Source: Thermomicrobium sp. CFH 73360 (GTDB lineage Bacteria; Chloroflexota; Chloroflexia; Thermomicrobiales; Thermomicrobiaceae). From it: a stretch of DNA of 64,000 nt. Below the pieces are notes generated by a model. It worked only from the letters and a program-made list of their open reading frames with translations. It ran no database searches and was not told the DNA's origin. The stretch lies in NCBI RefSeq assembly GCF_023806465.1, contig NZ_JAMSLS010000003.1, positions 62,001-126,000 of the forward strand. Direction: 5' to 3'. Each line of letters starts with the position of its first letter. Position 1 is the first letter of the stretch. The position numbers were made by a program, and so were the translations under genes. Positions 8,914 to 17,606 of this stretch are shown piece by piece.

Positions 8914-9702
8914 TGCTTCTCGCTGGAAGAGACGGCGACCAGCGCGCAAAATGCCAAAAGCCGCTGCCCAGACGACCACACAGCCGAGTAGTGCGAGGCG
9001 CCAGTCGATCAGGAAGAGCCCGCTTGCCTGTGCCACCATGACGCCGATAAGCGGCATTGCCAGTAACCCGCTTAGCTGCATGACTTCCTGGAAACCACGG
9101 ACTCGAGCGGAAATGAGCACAACGGCACCGAGCCCTAGGAGAGCGATGCCGGGCATCCCAAGCCCGACCAAGAGCATCCACGGCGGGCTCGGTAAGAGCG
9201 GAGGACCGACGCCAGTCACCGCGATTCCGACCACCGCGCTGACGAGCGAGCCGAGCCACCCGATCACGACGGCGGGGAGCACGGCAGCCAATACCTTCCC
9301 GAGGAAGAGTTCTTCATCGCGGATCGGGGTCACCAACAGTGCCTCCAGCGTCCGCCGCTCCCGTTCTCCAGCGAGACTGTCGGCGGCGATCGCCGTTGCG
9401 ACCGCGAGGGGAACCAACAAGATGAGCGGTGCGAACTGGTAGCTTATGAGCACTACCGCAATTTGCTGCCCCGGTTCCAGCCGCTCGAGCTGTGCTCGGT
9501 CGGCAGCAGGGAGGGCGCGAATCAGTGGTTCGAGTTCGCTGTCTGGTACCTCGCCGAGGAACCGTCCCAAGAGACCGAAACCAACCGGCATCGCCAGGAA
9601 GAAGACGAGCGGCAGGACGATCAGCGGCACGAGCACTGGCCGGCTTCGGCGCACCGCGAGGAGATCCTTGCGCACGATCGCCCGAACACGCTGCCAGTGC
9701 AC
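8896..9702 (-). CDS. ABC-2 type transporter permease
   Basis: A 268-residue membrane protein. One hydrophobic segment follows the N-terminal RKDLLAVRRSRPVL motif (about 11-24), then comes an extracytoplasmic stretch (about 45-90) and five C-terminal membrane segments. ERERRTLEALLVTPIRDEE (about 115-133) is the characteristic cytoplasmic coupling segment of ABC-2 permeases of the NatB/DrrB kind. It starts 3 bases after the stop of the ATPase gene and must form the exporter with it. The exported substrate (lipid, drug or ion) cannot be assigned. Confidence 0.88.
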   Translation of the reverse strand: MHWQRVRAIVRKDLLAVRRSRPVLVPLIVLPLVFFLAMPVGFGLLGRFLGEVPDSELEPLIRALPAADRAQLERLEPGQQIAVVLISYQFAPLILLVPLAVATAIAADSLAGERERRTLEALLVTPIRDEELFLGKVLAAVLPAVVIGWLGSLVSAVVGIAVTGVGPPLLPSPPWMLLVGLGMPGIALLGLGAVVLISARVRGFQEVMQLSGLLAMPLIGVMVAQASGLFLIDWRLALLGCVVVWAAAFGILRAGRRLFQREALLRLG

Positions 9703-9705
9703 GTC

Positions 9706-10653
9706 TCACCTCCGTTCTGTTCGTTGGTGCAATGCGAGGTACACGTCCTCCAACGACGGTGTACGGAGTTCCACCCCGTACACCGCTATCCCGGCCCCGA
9801 CAAGTGTGGCGACCACGTCGGGCACTGCGCGCTTCGCCAGCTGCTCCACAAGGATCCTGCCGGGCTCCGGCTTTGCCTGCGCGCGCATGCCGCGACGAGC
9901 GAGGACGTCGAGTGCGCTGTTGACCTGTTCTGGTTCCACCTCAATGGTCACCCGTGCTGGGACACCAAGTGCCGCGGCAAGTTCTCGCGGTGGCCCCTCC
10001 ACTAGGACTCGGCCACGCTCCAGAATCACCACCCGGTCGCACAAACGCTCGGCTTCGTCAAGGTTGTGCGTTGCCAGGAGAATTGTCCGCCCCTCGCGTC
10101 GCCGCTCGGCGATCAGCTCCCGGACGTGGTGTGCTGCCACCGGATCGAGCGCCGCAGTTGGCTCGTCCAGGAGCAAGAGTTCTGGGTTGTGGAGAAGACA
10201 GCGGGCCAGCGCAAGACGCTGGCGCATCCCAGCGCTGTAGGTCGCCACACGGCGTTCAGCCACCTCGGCCAGCCCAAACTGCTCCAGTAATGCTGCGATG
10301 CGCTGGGCCTGGACTACCCGCGGGACGTCGTAGAGATCGGCGAAGACCTGTAAGAGTTCCCGTGCCGTCAGGCGCTCGTCGAGCCCCGGAGATTCACCAA
10401 CGACACCGGTCCGTTGGCGGATCTGCTCGCCGTCGACCGTTGGTTCAAGTCCGAAGACGCGCACTGTTCCACCGTGCGGCGTGAGCAGACCGAGTACGAG
10501 ACGGATTGTGGTCGTCTTCCCTGCCCCGTTATGGCCGAGCAGACCAACGATCTCGCCGGCAGCGACCTGGAAGCTGATCCCGGCGAGTGCGACTGTCTGA
10601 CCAAACCGCCGCTCCAGCCGGTCGACTTGGATAATAGGTCCGTCGAACACCAC
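9706..10653 (-). CDS. ABC-2 type transporter ATP-binding protein
   Basis: About 315 residues: an ABC ATPase domain (about 1-220) plus the C-terminal DUF4162-like extension typical of NatA/DrrA exporters. Visible motifs are Walker A GHNGAGKTTTI, signature YSAGMRQRLALA, Walker B LLLLDEPTAALDP and switch histidine LLATHNLDEAE. I chose the GTG at 10653 because CGGGGAG lies about 7 bases upstream; an ATG at 10707 has no such site and would add 18 residues unlike the family. It forms a two-gene unit with the permease downstream. Confidence 0.88.
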   Translation of the reverse strand: MVFDGPIIQVDRLERRFGQTVALAGISFQVAAGEIVGLLGHNGAGKTTTIRLVLGLLTPHGGTVRVFGLEPTVDGEQIRQRTGVVGESPGLDERLTARELLQVFADLYDVPRVVQAQRIAALLEQFGLAEVAERRVATYSAGMRQRLALARCLLHNPELLLLDEPTAALDPVAAHHVRELIAERRREGRTILLATHNLDEAERLCDRVVILERGRVLVEGPPRELAAALGVPARVTIEVEPEQVNSALDVLARRGMRAQAKPEPGRILVEQLAKRAVPDVVATLVGAGIAVYGVELRTPSLEDVYLALHQRTERR

Positions 10654-11493
10654 GTGGCTAACTCCCCGAAACACCACAGCACCGAGTCGGGTGTGGCCCT
10701 CGTGCATTGGTCAGCGTAGCTAGGACCCCGGCCGCGTTGTGAACGGGCTGTGCTGTCCGCTTCCTGATGTGCCGCTTGCCGAGCGCGCCGCACAGTCAGC
10801 GCTAACACGACGTTGGAATTCTTCAGTCGACCGTCACGCCTCTGCAAGCGGAGAGCAGTGCGTGACAGCACGCCGGGTGGCTGTACACTGTCGTCCTACG
10901 ACGCTGAGTGTGGCAAGAGAATCGCGAGAAGAGAGGGACTATCGGGAGCATCTCTGCGCGCGGGTCGCGGCACGCTCGGACCCTGCCGGCGATGTCTCAT
11001 TCTCGAGTATGTGGGGAACATCCCCGTGTGCTCCTCAGCGCGAGTTCCTTCTCAGATGCTCGGCCGAGCACGAGGCGGCTCTCCGGAAGAGGCTGCAGTT
11101 GAGTCGAAGGCGGCTGGGACATACCGAGACAGGCGCAAAGCCACCGACTGCTGACGTGCGGGTTCACGTAGCGCTTGTACCACAGCCTGCCTGCCTTGGA
11201 GACTCGCGATCCACCTTACGCTCTTGGGATGGGGCAGTGGCAGCGGCTCGAGTGCGTGCAGCGGCGAGGTCAGGGCTGTACAGCCGTTGCGCAGGAGTAT
11301 TGGCCCCCGTGCGTGTGCTGACAAGGGGACTGGAGTGTCCCGGACCGTCGTTGGAGCGCTCGTTCACCCTGGCGTGATACTGGGCCATGGGCAAGCGGTG
11401 GCCCCGTCGCGAACCACACGGGTAGGAGCAGCCTCGCAGCATGTCAAGCGTATCGAACAAGCGAAATGTGAGTTGTGCCGGCGTTTAGTTGTG
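10654..11493. other. Long divergent intergenic region, no gene recognised
   Basis: About 840 bases between the exporter operon (minus) and the ECF importer (plus). Open frames of up to 212 codons exist but are mutually overlapping, rich in Arg, Cys and Ser as expected of shadow translation, and have no motif. The right end leads into the riboswitch-like leader at 11494. Confidence 0.5.
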
Positions 11494-11578
11494 CCTCCCG
11501 AAGCCGATGGGCCATTTGCGAGAAGATACCCGACATCACACCGGATTGGATGGTGCCAATTGGCTGTTGTCCGGGATA
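11494..11578 (+). promoter_or_regulatory. Candidate TPP (thiamine pyrophosphate) riboswitch-like leader
   Basis: Upstream of the ECF S-component gene the DNA shows, in order and spacing, elements of the THI-box aptamer. The core GAGAAGATACCC spans 11520-11531, GGG at 11509-11511 can pair with CCC 11529-11531 (P2-like), and ACCGGAT is followed by the hairpin TTGG-ATGGTG-CCAA (11546-11559), resembling P5 CUGG-AUAAUA-CCAG. A closing stem joins TCCCG 11496-11500 to CGGGA 11572-11576 and AGCC 11502-11505 to GGCT 11562-11565. Departures from consensus are GCGAGA instead of CUGAGA and no clear GCGNAGGGA box, so this is a divergent member or a chance resemblance. The gene context, a vitamin-type ECF importer, fits thiamine or its pyrimidine precursor. 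Confidence 0.45.
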
Positions 11579-11622
11579 CACGTTCCGCGCACGCTTGCCA
11601 TATTGGAGAGAGGAGGATGGTC

Positions 11623-12183
11623 ATGCAGATTGGACGACCCAAGCAGTCACAGCGGTTCGCGTTCACTCCCCTCACCATCGCCCTCAGCGGCGTGATGATC
11701 GCTGTTGTCTTCGTGGCCACCCGTTTCATCCAGGTGCCGATCCCAAGCGGTTATATTCACCTCGGCGATATTGCCATCTATACGGGTGCTTTCCTGTTCG
11801 GCCCCATCGTCGGGGGCATCAGCGGAGCGCTTGGGCCGATGCTGGCTGACCTCACCAGTGGCTATGGTCAGTACGCTCCGGCGACGCTTGTGCTCCATGG
11901 GCTCCAGGGTCTCCTCGCCGGTTGGATCGGATGGCGCGCCGGGATCTGGCGCATGATCCTCGCTGTGACCATTGGCGGTCTTCTCATTGTCGTCGGGTAT
12001 TTCTTGTACGAAGTCGCTGTGCTGCGCATCGGTCTCGCCACCGCGACGGCCAACGTTCCCTTCAATCTTTGGCAGGTCGTGTCGGGTGCGGTCGGTGGTG
12101 TCGCGTTGACGATCCTCTTTCGGGAGAGCTATGCCGCGCTCCTCGCTCGTCTGCAGCCGCAACGGTTCCGCCGTGAGGCCTGA
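11623..12183 (+). CDS. ECF transporter S component (substrate-binding membrane subunit, HmpT/PF07155-like)
   Basis: A 186-residue protein with five to six membrane segments. The sequence IHLGDIAIYTGAFLFGP (about 43-59), then a glycine-rich turn and LADLTSGYGQYAPATLVLHG (about 76-95), matches the ECF-type S-component pattern in which GD and the SGY..APAT helix line the vitamin pocket. ATG 11623 is chosen because AGGAGG ends 6 bases before it; ATG 11617 abuts the same site. The energising module follows after 67 bases, so this is a dedicated importer. With the TPP-like leader, hydroxymethylpyrimidine or thiamine is the most likely substrate, but riboflavin-type S components share this family. 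Confidence 0.82.
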   Translation: MQIGRPKQSQRFAFTPLTIALSGVMIAVVFVATRFIQVPIPSGYIHLGDIAIYTGAFLFGPIVGGISGALGPMLADLTSGYGQYAPATLVLHGLQGLLAGWIGWRAGIWRMILAVTIGGLLIVVGYFLYEVAVLRIGLATATANVPFNLWQVVSGAVGGVALTILFRESYAALLARLQPQRFRREA

Positions 12184-12250
12184 GTACTCGCCCGCGGACC
12201 AATCTTCTGCGCCGAACTGGTGAGCGCGAGCGTGATGCTCGTCCATCTGT

Positions 12251-14971
12251 GTGGATGACCGTTCAATGGATCCGGACATCCAACCGGTAGAAGCCTCGAC
12301 CTCGGATGCCAGGCCGAGCATGGCGACACGCGTCGTCGTTCGGGCTGAGCGGTTCACTTACCGCTATCCTGCTCTTGTCCCTGGTGAACAACCACAGACG
12401 GCGCTTGACGATCTCACCTTCGCCATTCCCGCGCGACAAGTCGTTGGCCTGGTCGGTGCGAGTGGGAGTGGTCTGACCACGCTTTGCCTCGCCCTTGCTG
12501 GCTTGGTTCCCTATGAGACTGGCGGGACTGTGCGCGGATGGCTCGTTGTTGCTGGTCAGGAGACGACCAGCGTTCCACCGGCTGAGCTCGCCCGCTCGGT
12601 CGGCATCGTCTTCGAGGATCCGGAGGCCAATCTCATTGGGCTTTCTGTGGCGGACGAGGTTGCTTTTGCGCTCGAGCTCCGCGGGCTCCCACCGAGGGAA
12701 GTCGCGCAGCGGGTCGCTTGGGCGCTCGAGACTGTTGGTCTCGCGCACGACGCTGATCGGCCGTCCGGGCAACTTTCTGGCGGGCAGAAGCAGCGTCTCG
12801 CCCTGGCTGTTGCGCTCGCAGCCCAGCCCGAACTGCTCGTACTCGATCAACCAACCAGCCAGCTGGATCCACGCGGAAAGCGCGAACTTCTCCAGGCGCT
12901 CGCTGCGCTGGCAGCTGATCCCGTTCGCTCGCTGACGATCGTTTTGGCTGAGCGTGACAGTGACCTCCTGCTCCCGCTCGTCGAGCGCGTGCTCGGCCTC
13001 GCCAATGGTCGGCTTGTCCTTGATGCTCCACCCGCGGAAGCCTTCACCGATCCCGAACGTCTCCGCACACTCGGTACCGCTGAGCCCCAGCTGGCGGCAC
13101 TAACCCGTCATCTTCGGACGCGCGGCCTGTCGACTGCGCCGTGCCTCTTCCGCCATGTCAGCGAAGCCGCGGCGTACTTGCGCACGGCGTTTGAGCGAGA
13201 GAGACAGGACTCGGGTAGACCGAGTCCTCTCGACCTGTCACAGAGTTCATCGGCCCAGCTGTGCGGTGCTGCCGGCCAAATGTTCGGCCCTGATCTCGCT
13301 CCTGAGCCAGTCCTTCGGATCGAGCGCCTCTCTTATCACTATCCGAACGGGCCGCTGGTCTTACGTGATGTAGAGCTCACCCTTGCCCCCGGCGAGGTGG
13401 TCGCTGTCGTCGGACCGAACGGCTCAGGAAAGACGACGCTTGCCCGGCAGGTGATCGGGGCTCTCCATCCCACTGCTGGTCGGGTCCTCGTTACCGGCCA
13501 GGACACACGGACGAAGACGATCGCCCAGCTCGCTGCGTTCGTCGGTTACGTCGCGCAGAATCCGGACCACCAACTCGTGCAGGCGACCCCCTTGGCCGAA
13601 GTCGCTTTCGGGCTTCGGCAACTCGGGCTCCCGGCCGAGGAGGTCGAGCAGCGAGCCCGCGAAACGCTCGCGCGCTTTGGTCTTCTGCCCTTTGCCGAGC
13701 GACAGCTCCCTCTCCTGAGTCGCGGGCAACGCCAGTTGGTTGCCCTCGCGGCAGCGGTGGCGCGCGAGCCCGCGCTGCTCGTCCTCGACGAACCGACCAG
13801 TGCTCTCGATCAAGCTGGCCGTGAGCTCCTCGTGCATCTCCTCGCCGAGCGTGCTGCCACTGGTGCGAGCACGCTGCTCATTAGCCACGATCTCCGGTTG
13901 GTTGCACGGTGTGCGCACCGCGTTGTTCTGCTCAGCGAGGGAATCGTGCGGGCCGAAGGACCGCCACATGTTGTTCTTGGTGATGCTGCGCTTTTGGAGG
14001 CGAATGGATTTGTCCCACTTCCGGTCACCGAACTGAGTTGTGCGTTGGGGTTAGCGCCAGCGCTCGAGCCTGAAGAACTCATCGCGGCGCTTTTTGTGCC
14101 ATCCGCTGTGGTCGCTCCTGAGCCAACCCGAGGCTCTCGCTCGCCGACAGCGCCATCCATGCACGCCGAACCGGCCTTGTCGCCACGCCAACACGCGCTG
14201 CCTGCACTGGCACGCCTTGATCCCCGGGTCAAGCTCGCGCTCGTCCTCGTCGCTGCGCTACCGCTGCTCCTCTGGCAGAATCCGCTTGTCCTCGTGGTCG
14301 TGGTCATCCTGTTGCACGTTCTCCTCTGGCGTGGTGGCGGTTTCGACCGCGCGCGACTCACAGCGGTTTGGCGAGCGCTCGCGCCACTCCTCTTACTCGT
14401 GCTCCTGCTCCGTCCCCTCTTCGATCGTGCTGGTGAGCCGGTCCTTGTCTCTTACGGTCCGTTCACGCTTACCCTGCCAAGCATCCTTGGCGCGGTGGGT
14501 ACGGCGCTCCGACTGGTCGCACTGGCGCTGCTCGCACTAGCCTGGGTCGCAACGACAAGTGAGCGAGCGTTGGTGCAAGGTCTTGTGCGGCTGGGGCTTC
14601 CGGCGAGCGTGGGACTTGCGCTCACTATTGGCCTTCGTTTCATTCCGATCTTTGCTCAGACGTTCTCCACAGCATCCGAAGCGCTGCAGACCCGCGGCTG
14701 GGTCATCCCGGAACGGGGGATGGCACGTCTGCGCGCCCTGCTGCCTGTTCTGTCCGCTGCTCTTGCGGCGACATTGCGTCAAGCGCAACAGCTGAGCTGG
14801 GTGCTCACGGTACGTGGCGTGGGCGTGCGCGGGCACCGCCCGCGTTTTGGGGAGCTCCGCCTCAGCCGACTTGACTGGATCGTACTCGTGGCTGGCCTTG
14901 CTGCAGAGTTCCTGCTCCTTGCGGCCACGCTCACCGGATTCGGTCGCTCTCCGCTGTGGCCGGTGGGCTGA
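12251..14971 (+). CDS. ECF transporter energising module: fused ATPase-ATPase-EcfT protein with one degenerate ATPase
   Basis: A 906-residue fusion of the three usual ECF subunits. NBD1 (about 27-260) has an intact signature LSGGQKQR (175-182), but Walker A reads GASGSGLTT with Leu75 instead of Lys. The Q-loop is FEDPEAN (Glu122), the catalytic Glu is replaced in VLDQPTSQLDP (Gln200) and the switch His is replaced in LAERD (Arg235). NBD2 (about 355-600) has canonical Walker A GPNGSGKTT, Q-loop YVAQNPDHQ, Walker B LVLDEPTSALD and switch LLISHD, but its signature is altered to LSRGQ. The C-terminal part (about 650-906) is EcfT, with membrane helices and the coupling motifs QTRGW and TVRGVG. Pairing rules give one dead and one live ATP site. 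The start is uncertain: GTG 12251, ATG 12266 and ATG 12320 are all possible. Confidence 0.9.
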   Translation: MDDRSMDPDIQPVEASTSDARPSMATRVVVRAERFTYRYPALVPGEQPQTALDDLTFAIPARQVVGLVGASGSGLTTLCLALAGLVPYETGGTVRGWLVVAGQETTSVPPAELARSVGIVFEDPEANLIGLSVADEVAFALELRGLPPREVAQRVAWALETVGLAHDADRPSGQLSGGQKQRLALAVALAAQPELLVLDQPTSQLDPRGKRELLQALAALAADPVRSLTIVLAERDSDLLLPLVERVLGLANGRLVLDAPPAEAFTDPERLRTLGTAEPQLAALTRHLRTRGLSTAPCLFRHVSEAAAYLRTAFERERQDSGRPSPLDLSQSSSAQLCGAAGQMFGPDLAPEPVLRIERLSYHYPNGPLVLRDVELTLAPGEVVAVVGPNGSGKTTLARQVIGALHPTAGRVLVTGQDTRTKTIAQLAAFVGYVAQNPDHQLVQATPLAEVAFGLRQLGLPAEEVEQRARETLARFGLLPFAERQLPLLSRGQRQLVALAAAVAREPALLVLDEPTSALDQAGRELLVHLLAERAATGASTLLISHDLRLVARCAHRVVLLSEGIVRAEGPPHVVLGDAALLEANGFVPLPVTELSCALGLAPALEPEELIAALFVPSAVVAPEPTRGSRSPTAPSMHAEPALSPRQHALPALARLDPRVKLALVLVAALPLLLWQNPLVLVVVVILLHVLLWRGGGFDRARLTAVWRALAPLLLLVLLLRPLFDRAGEPVLVSYGPFTLTLPSILGAVGTALRLVALALLALAWVATTSERALVQGLVRLGLPASVGLALTIGLRFIPIFAQTFSTASEALQTRGWVIPERGMARLRALLPVLSAALAATLRQAQQLSWVLTVRGVGVRGHRPRFGELRLSRLDWIVLVAGLAAEFLLLAATLTGFGRSPLWPVG

Positions 14972-15254
14972 GGCGGAGCAGTCTCAGTTCGACCGCAATT
15001 CGCGCAGGGCAGGAGGCACGTGCTGCACGCGATGCGACGGTCCCAGTGGTCAAAGTTAGCACCACGAAGGAAAGGCATATCGCGAGCGAACGGTCACCAG
15101 CTATTCTGCTCGGAATCGGCGGCTTTGGCCCCGGGGTACCCTCCGGTGTATCGTCGCGTACTCGCCAACAAGCGTTGGCATGCAACCACTCACGGCGCAC
15201 CTTCGTGGTACAGCGCACCCCTATGGTCGGTTGTTGATCCACCAATTGCGTCGC

Positions 15255-16046
15255 TCAGTAGATGCACTTGATATAGCCGCCGTCCACCTGGAGTGAGGCG
15301 CCAGTAATGTAGCTTGCGCGTTCTGAGGCGAGGAAGACGACCGCGTTCGCGAACTCTTCCGGATCACCGTACCGGCCCAGCGGGATCTGGGCAATTGTCC
15401 GTTGGCGTATTTCCTCGACCGACACTCCGGCTCGTTCGGCATTGACTTGATCCAGGTAGAGTAGCCGCTCCGTGGCGATCCGTCCGGGGAGCACATTGTT
15501 AACACGGATGTTATACGGAGCGAGTTCCTCGGCGAGTGTCTTGGCCAGCGCCGCCACTCCTGCGCGGAAGACGTTGGACAAGATGAGGTTGGGAATCGGC
15601 ACCTTGATTGAGGACGACGTCATCACGATGATGGCGCCGCCTCCCCGTGCTCGCATCGACGGGAGCACGCCCCGGATCAGGCGTACGACACTCATCAGCG
15701 TCAGCTCGAACGCTGCCTGCCAGGGGGTATCGTCCGGAAAGTCCTGGAAAGTGCCAGCTGGCGGACCTCCGGCGTTCGTCACCAGGATGTCGACACCACC
15801 GAAGTGGGAGACCGTTCGCTCGACGAAGTGCGCGATGTCCTCAGCGCGTGTCACGTCTGCCGGAACCGCCAATGCGTCCACCCCGTATTCGCGCGCGGCT
15901 TTGGCCACCGCTTCCAGCGCTGTCTCGTTCCGGCTACAGATCGCGAGGTTCGTCCCCTCTCGCGCGAAGCCAAGCGCCACGGCCCTGCCGAGCCCTTGAC
16001 TGGCTGCTGCCACCATCGCGACCTTCCCGCGGAGCCCAAGATCCAT
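15255..16046 (-). CDS. Atypical short-chain dehydrogenase/reductase lacking the YxxxK pair
   Basis: A 263-residue SDR-fold protein, with GGGAGG 6 bases before its ATG. The NAG motif (VTNAGGPPAG, about 88-97), the PG motif after the active site (NNVLPGRIATE) and the C-terminal ITGASLQVDGGY are conserved. The cofactor loop is VAAASQGLGRAVA instead of TGxxxGxG. Where Tyr-x-x-x-Lys is expected the protein reads LSNVFRAGVAALAKTL, so the pair is Ser and Arg. This matches a known branch of beta-ketoacyl-reductase-like SDRs that lack the tetrad. Catalysis by another mechanism or a non-enzymatic role is possible. It stands alone, convergent with the ECF gene across 283 bases. Confidence 0.85.
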   Translation of the reverse strand: MDLGLRGKVAMVAAASQGLGRAVALGFAREGTNLAICSRNETALEAVAKAAREYGVDALAVPADVTRAEDIAHFVERTVSHFGGVDILVTNAGGPPAGTFQDFPDDTPWQAAFELTLMSVVRLIRGVLPSMRARGGGAIIVMTSSSIKVPIPNLILSNVFRAGVAALAKTLAEELAPYNIRVNNVLPGRIATERLLYLDQVNAERAGVSVEEIRQRTIAQIPLGRYGDPEEFANAVVFLASERASYITGASLQVDGGYIKCIY

Positions 16047-16463
16047 CGCGCACCTCCCGACGAACGCATGGCGCCGGACGACCCTGGCCGGCGCCTCCTC
16101 GCACCCGCTGCCAGTATGGGCCGAGCGGCGCGCGTTGACAAGCCGGACTGAGGCGGTGTGTCACGACCAGAGGAGCGCTGAACTCGTTGCTCTACCCAGT
16201 ACGGAATGCCCGGCACGGAGCTGACATTTGCTGGAGTCGAGAACCTCCCTTTGTCTCCTCGTCTCTCCCATCCAATGCGTCTGTGCGGAGCCAGGGCCTC
16301 GAGGTGAGACCTCGCATGCCCAGGCAGGAATGATCAAGGATGCCGCACAGGATGGAGTGCGGTCGCCAGGGGTCGGCATGCTCGCGGGCATGTGCGAGCA
16401 TCGGGAGCTTTTGTGCCGCAATGCTGTCCTGGCGACGACAAGGCTTAGAACCTGCCCTGGCCA
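16047..16463. other. Intergenic region, no gene recognised
   Basis: A 417-base gap between the VOC gene and the SDR gene, both on the minus strand. It should hold the SDR promoter. Open frames here lack start signals and motifs. Confidence 0.5.
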
Positions 16464-16838
16464 CTACTCAGCAAAGGCCATAAACTCGAGTAAGTTCCCA
16501 AATGGGTCGCGGCAAAAGAAGCGAGGTCGTCCCGGAATTGGCGTCGCGTCGTAGGGGTGATATCCGGCCTCGACAAGCCGAGCGCGGATGGCTGCGAGGT
16601 CGTCGACTTCGAAACAGATGTGGCGCCGTGAGCGACCGCGCGTCTCGTCATCCTCGGCGACGATGTGGAGTTCGCTTGGCCCAACGTCGAACCACAGCAG
16701 GATATTGAGTCCAGCTAAACTCTCCGGAACCGGTTTCTCTCGGAGTCCGAGCACGCCACCGTAGAAGGCGCGTGCTGTCTCCGTCCCGTCGAGCGGTGCT
16801 GTGATAGAGACATGTTGAATCCGCTTCAGCGTGGTCAT
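16464..16838 (-). CDS. VOC-family (glyoxalase/dioxygenase fold) protein
   Basis: A 124-residue protein with the paired beta-alpha-beta-beta-beta units of the vicinal-oxygen-chelate fold. QHVSITAP begins unit 1 with a potential metal-ligand His, FYGGVLGLRE follows, HICFEVDDLAAIRARL opens unit 2 with a second His, and the end FFCRDPFGNLLEFMAFAE carries the conserved DPxGNxxEF with a Glu ligand. GGAGGAGG precedes the ATG. The family includes glyoxalases, isomerases and ring-cleaving dioxygenases; residues alone do not choose among them. It lies just before the catabolic island but on the other strand, so a link is only possible. Confidence 0.85.
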   Translation of the reverse strand: MTTLKRIQHVSITAPLDGTETARAFYGGVLGLREKPVPESLAGLNILLWFDVGPSELHIVAEDDETRGRSRRHICFEVDDLAAIRARLVEAGYHPYDATPIPGRPRFFCRDPFGNLLEFMAFAE

Positions 16839-17505
16839 GCCATCCTCCTCCGTGGCGAACGTCCGCTCCTACCCGTGACCGTCATCCTTCCGCTGCGGCA
16901 CGATCGCCGCATCCACCATGCGTCGCAAATACGCTGCCCCTGGGCCTCTCCAACGCAGCGCAGCGCCACCCACTGTGCGCGACAATAGTCTGCTCCCTGG
17001 CCTCATCTCGCCAGATCGGCTTCTCCCGCCGAATTTCCTTTGGGACGGCGCGTGAACCGATGAATGAGCCCTACCTCATTGCCGCTGCCAGCACCACGCC
17101 GCAGTTCCGGATCGGTATCGACCGACCTTCGAGGGGAACCTGTGGCGCACCTTCCCGACGGGGGCGGAGCAGCTCCTGAAGTCGCCAACCCTGGCTGGTT
17201 CCCCTGACCATAGACGGAGATGAGGGGCAAGTGGCCGGCCGGATCTCGGTGATCAGACCTGGCCACCAGCCTTGTGCCCCATCAGAAAGGGGGAGCGCGA
17301 GACGGTGGTACGGTTGGGAGTCCAGAATTGAGCCTTGTGGTTGCCATCGGATGTGCGACTTGCTGGCGTTCCCTCGGAAACCGGCGCGCTTGGCAGTCGG
17401 TCTCCCATTGTGCAGTCTGCTTCTCCCTGTCTCTCATGCTCAGCATCCTGAGCGCAGTGACAGTTCCTGGAAGGCGATGGTGCTCAACCTCCGGTCTGTT
17501 TCCTC
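16839..17505. other. Intergenic region upstream of the ABC importer operon
   Basis: About 670 bases between the VOC gene start and the promoter at 17506. No open frame has a credible start or protein motif, and codon-position bias is weak. It separates divergent genes and probably contains control sequence for the importer. Confidence 0.5.
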
Positions 17506-17534
17506 TTGACAGCCACACCGCCCGCTCTTACGAT
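17506..17534 (+). promoter_or_regulatory. Sigma-70-type promoter of the ABC importer operon
   Basis: TTGACA at 17506-17511 is followed, after exactly 17 bases, by TACGAT at 17529-17534. The ATG of the first permease gene lies 73 bases downstream. The -10 region continues into a direct repeat CGATAAT-CGATAAT (17531-17544) that contains AATCGAT, a core also present in the palindrome at the GntR gene, so it may be an operator. Confidence 0.6.
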
Positions 17535-17606
17535 AATCGATAATCGCAGATTCGCAACGGCCAAGCGCGTTCCGCTACCAAGTGAGCCGAGACGGCAGGA
17601 GATGCG

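Noticed and set aside
10739-11377. 212-codon frame upstream of the ECF genes
   Set aside because: Arg/Ser/Cys-rich shadow-like translation, no start site, overlaps frames on both strands.
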